From Cytobacillus pseudoceanisediminis (lineage in GTDB: Bacteria > Bacillota > Bacilli > Bacillales > Cytobacillaceae), in assembly GCF_023516215.1 (NCBI RefSeq), contig NZ_CP097349.1, positions 1,426,001 to 1,490,000 of the forward strand: 64,000 bases of DNA. The letters run 5' to 3'. The notes beneath the pieces were generated by a model that searched no databases, was not told the origin of the DNA, and saw nothing but the letters and a program-made list of their open reading frames with translations. The position numbers and the translations under genes were made by a program. Below, piece after piece: positions 61,315 to 64,000 of this stretch. How positions within the stretch are numbered: position 1 is the first letter of the stretch; the number at the start of each line of letters is the position of its first letter.

Positions 61315-63379
61315 TTAAATTTGTATAAATTGCTTCTGAAAAAAATCGACTGATAAAATAGCTTTACCCAGTATTTCTATACCCGCATCTCCCGATATAT
61401 CTCCGTGCCAGAGAATATGGATTTTATTCAGGTTACATGTGATTTCCTCGGAAAATTGCTGAAAGTACTCTATATGGTAATCGTGTGCATTTCCATGTTG
61501 AAATATGAACTCATTTATACGCGAAGGAAGCGGTAATTCTGGAGTGCAAATCCAATCCAGCTTGATGGATTCATCTATTGAGAGTGGTATCCTGATGCTT
61601 TTCAACTGTTTATCAGCAGCGAACATAATATCAGCTATGAGTATCCCTTTAACAAAAACCGTTTGTGAGGGAAGAAGAACCTTACAGCTCAATGATTCTA
61701 CTGACCATTCCATTTTAGTTATATGCTTTGCATGTATGTTCATTGGAAAGCAATCAAAGATTTGAACCTCCATATCTGTTTTGCCAATTAAAACAGGAAG
61801 TTTAACAATAACCCCTTTCCGGAAAGATTCTTTAGTAGATCGCGTGTTTTCTTCTATAATGCTGCTGGAAGAGGACTCCTCCAAATGATCATAGAGCGCA
61901 TCACTGAGTCGATTTGTACTTTCGCATTCGGCTGAAAATTCATTTTTGCTTACTTCTTCACTCCCAGATTCTGATGGGAGTGAAGTGGGTTCGGCCTTTT
62001 CAGAATTGGGAATTTCATTTGAAATAACATCTTGAAGCATAGCCGAAAAGTGTTCAAGCAAAGATGATACTTTATTATATTTCACTTCCTCTCTGTCATA
62101 AGGTGATTCGGATTCTCCGCATTCACTGGATGAGAAAAACTCCTCATTTAATAATTCAAGAAACTTATGATTACTATCAGATGACTCCTCCAATAAAGCC
62201 AAAAACCTCTCCTGTAGTGGTATTGTGTCTGCGCACTTCTCATCAAGTAAGCTACAGGCTTTTTTCAGAAGGAGGGAGAATTCTCCTTCATAACTGGATG
62301 ACTCTTCACTGAAATTTCCTTGCCATTTAGGGTTAAGTGAATCTTCTAAAGTTGGATGTGAATCATCTGGTTCAAGTGAATCAACTTCAATTTTATGGCG
62401 GTCATAGTCCATGTTTTTATGATTATAGGAGGAAGATTCGCTATGGTTATAAGAGGCATCTAAAAGCAGCGCAAATGCTTCATCTTGACGGTAAGGAATG
62501 TTAACTGACTCATTATCCGAAGAAGAAGACTCTTCCAGCATCGCTGCAAAGTCCTCCTCAAAGAAATTCGCGGGTTCTGATAAAATATTGCCGTTTTTAG
62601 CAAGAGTACTTACTTCAAGTTTCCCATCTTCTGATTTAAATTTTTCCATTTCAAAGCCGAATGAGAGATCATCCGTGGATTCAGCTTTCTGGAGAGTCTC
62701 TGAGGATTCTAGCATACTGATAAATTCCTGAGTCAGGTCCGTGTCTTCTATTAGAGCATTCTCATTTGTTAAATTTTCATGGTTTAATGATGATTTGCTT
62801 TCGTTTTCAGATTGTATCAATTCCTGATGAAAACGCATGATTGTTTCTTCAGCTTGAACTGCCTCAGCAGATGATATATTACCTTTTCTTTGAGTGGATT
62901 TTGTATCGTTAAGAAAAATATTATGGTTAGTATACGTACTTGGTAAAGAAGGGGTCCAGCTCAGCATAGGTGAAAAGGGCGTCAGCATTTCATTTAGGTA
63001 TTTAGGCAGTTTTAATTTTTTTCTTGGCCATCCTTGCTTCTTCTTTAGCAGGTACAATATTCTTCCCTACATTACCCTTATCGGATGTTTTTTCAGGCAG
63101 TATATTAGTTTGGCTTATTTGGCGGGCTTCCACTGCAGGAGGCGGTAAAATTAATGGAAATGATTTTGGTTTTTTTTCGGAAATAGACGTACCATATCCT
63201 TTTTGGTTTTCTTCAAAGTCCATTTCTTTTATAGGTTTTTCTAAATTTGGGCTTTTTGATTTATTCCTTGAAAGAAAGATTAACTGCTGATCCGACAAAT
63301 TTTCTGATTCTGTATCAATACGAAAAATTCGGTTATATGCACTTCTCATATCACTCATCTTCTTAGGAAGGTGCTGCAA
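61315..63379 (-). CDS. BC_2427-family protein: acidic serine-rich repeats plus SPOCS-like C-terminal domain (apparent frameshift)
   Basis: Two overlapping frames join if one base is removed from the 7-base run at 63016-63022 (A7 on the coding strand; RMAKKKLKLPKYLNEML), giving about 687 aa. Residues 1-125 are basic/polar. Residues about 180-530 are Ser/Glu/Asp-rich with repeats of the type (E/D)xFxxLLEESS, for example EEDFAAMLEESSSS and QERFLALLEESSDS. The last 150 residues (VIVKLPVLIGKTDMEVQIFD to DFFQKQFIQI) resemble the SPOCS-like domain of Bacillus BC_2427 proteins. TTG 63379 is the taken start; ATG 63355 is also possible. Likely a spore-surface or morphogenetic protein (inference). Confidence 0.7.
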
Positions 63380-63570
63380 ATTAAGAGCATCCTCACCAGT
63401 CCCCTCCTTACCATGAATCTAGAAAGCTTTATCAATTTTAATTAGGTTTATCAGTATACACTTATGGGCAGATGTCCGGGAGTCTTGTTAACACTGAGAG
63501 ATTGTGGTTCTCCCGCGACGTTTTTAGAAATTAATGGCTGCTTCATGGGATTAACCGTACTAATATATTT

Positions 63571-64000
63571 TTAATCGCAGTCGTAACAGTCATCGTGATC
63601 ATTCGTAGTTGAAGAAACTCGTATTTGCTGTTTTTGAAGGACTTTTATGACTAATTCTAAAACCATTTTTTCTTCCAATTTTGTGAAGACACCTTCACCA
63701 ATCGGTGAGCAGTTAGGCAGAGGACGGCGATCTATCGCCTCATCCCATTCAATTATTCTGCTTGAAATCAGTTCACAGAAGGGCAATTTGTTGTAGTGCT
63801 GCATGCTCTCCTGATGAAATTTGGAAAGGTCATTCGATTGAAGCTCATCTTTTTCAGGAAACCCGCAGTGCATTGGCTTTGATACATGAAAATCGAAATT
63901 GTATCGCTTGTTTATTTCCGGCATGATTGGGCAGGTAAGGAATTTCTTTATTTCAGTAACGCATTGAAAAGGCACATCGACTGTATAAGAATGTATATCA
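63571..64000 (-). CDS. CsxC-family spore protein, C-terminal part (N terminus beyond window)
   Basis: Minus-strand frame open to the right edge. VDVPFQCVTEI corresponds to the VNVPFKCFT segment of the CsxC-like paralogues. YNKLPFCELISSRIIEWDE and FTKLEEKMVLELVIKVLQKQQIRV match the C-terminal strands of CsxC-family proteins. It ends with an Asp/Cys-rich tail (NDHDDCYDCD). It is more distant from the two complete paralogues than they are from each other. The 190-bp gap to the next gene holds a long-loop CGGGAG/CTCCCG inverted repeat only. Confidence 0.65.
   Translation of the reverse strand, partial: DIHSYTVDVPFQCVTEIKKFLTCPIMPEINKRYNFDFHVSKPMHCGFPEKDELQSNDLSKFHQESMQHYNKLPFCELISSRIIEWDEAIDRRPLPNCSPIGEGVFTKLEEKMVLELVIKVLQKQQIRVSSTTNDHDDCYDCD

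Overview
The window is the chromosome of a low-GC, spore-forming member of the Bacillaceae. The supporting marks are spoIISA, CsxC/SPOCS-type spore-surface genes, yezD-cysH-cysP-sat-cysC-sumT-sirB-sirC in the Bacillus order, strong AGGAGG ribosome-binding sites and CcpA-like cre sites. The gene content is catabolic and accessory. A Cytobacillus/Mesobacillus-type relative is plausible, but the species cannot be fixed from the sequence.

Layout: (1) 1-11,190: most of an ethanolamine-utilisation microcompartment operon (eutH partial, S, P, A, B, C, L, E, M, pduL, an unnamed protein, eutN, a second BMC hexamer) followed by a malate dehydrogenase paralogue. (2) 11,330-12,360: an IDEAL-domain protein and a 12-copy 51/52-bp tandem repeat. 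(3) 12,600-20,770: a glycolate/glyoxylate region with an aminotransferase, a short aconitase-like protein, a PrpR-type sigma-54 activator, glcD-glcF and a tricarboxylate-binding lipoprotein. It has two sigma-54 promoters that share a TGTTTCA/TGAAACA operator. (4) 20,900-26,560: GntR, CoA-transferase, enoyl-CoA hydratase, TctB/TctA and a gamma-carbonic-anhydrase-like protein, a set resembling CaiB/D/E. (5) 26,680-29,960: ABC ATPase, Gfo/Idh oxidoreductase, M14 peptidase. (6) 30,490-36,800: sulfate assimilation and siroheme synthesis. (7) 36,870-40,550: cdaR-gntP-glxK glycerate utilisation. (8) 40,640-47,260: quinone oxidoreductase, DUF1646 permease, a dispersed repeat, an unlisted 54-aa gene, an MFS pump, an MCP and a NERD gene broken by a stop. 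(9) 47,270-55,980: divergent GntR/HMG-CoA-lyase-like and CoA-transferase/LeuCD-like/transporter genes, which together read as a citramalate/citraconate (C5-dicarboxylate) pathway. (10) 56,095-58,670: aldehyde dehydrogenase, a small membrane protein and the spoIISA/spoIISB toxin-antitoxin pair. (11) 58,850-64,000: spore-surface genes created by a segmental duplication, with a decayed gene copy left between the paralogues.

More than twenty genes carry a one-base frameshift, nearly always in or beside a homopolymer run, and correcting each restores a full-length family member. This looks like sequencing or assembly error rather than mass pseudogenisation. I therefore annotate these genes as whole loci and give the run to check. 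The exception is the NERD gene, which is cut by an in-frame TGA.

Working together: the eut genes convert ethanolamine to acetaldehyde, acetyl-CoA and acetyl-phosphate inside a protein shell. The glycolate, glycerate, TTT and C5-acid blocks add small organic acids to the diet under dedicated regulators (sigma-54 activator, CdaR, two GntRs) and probably CcpA.
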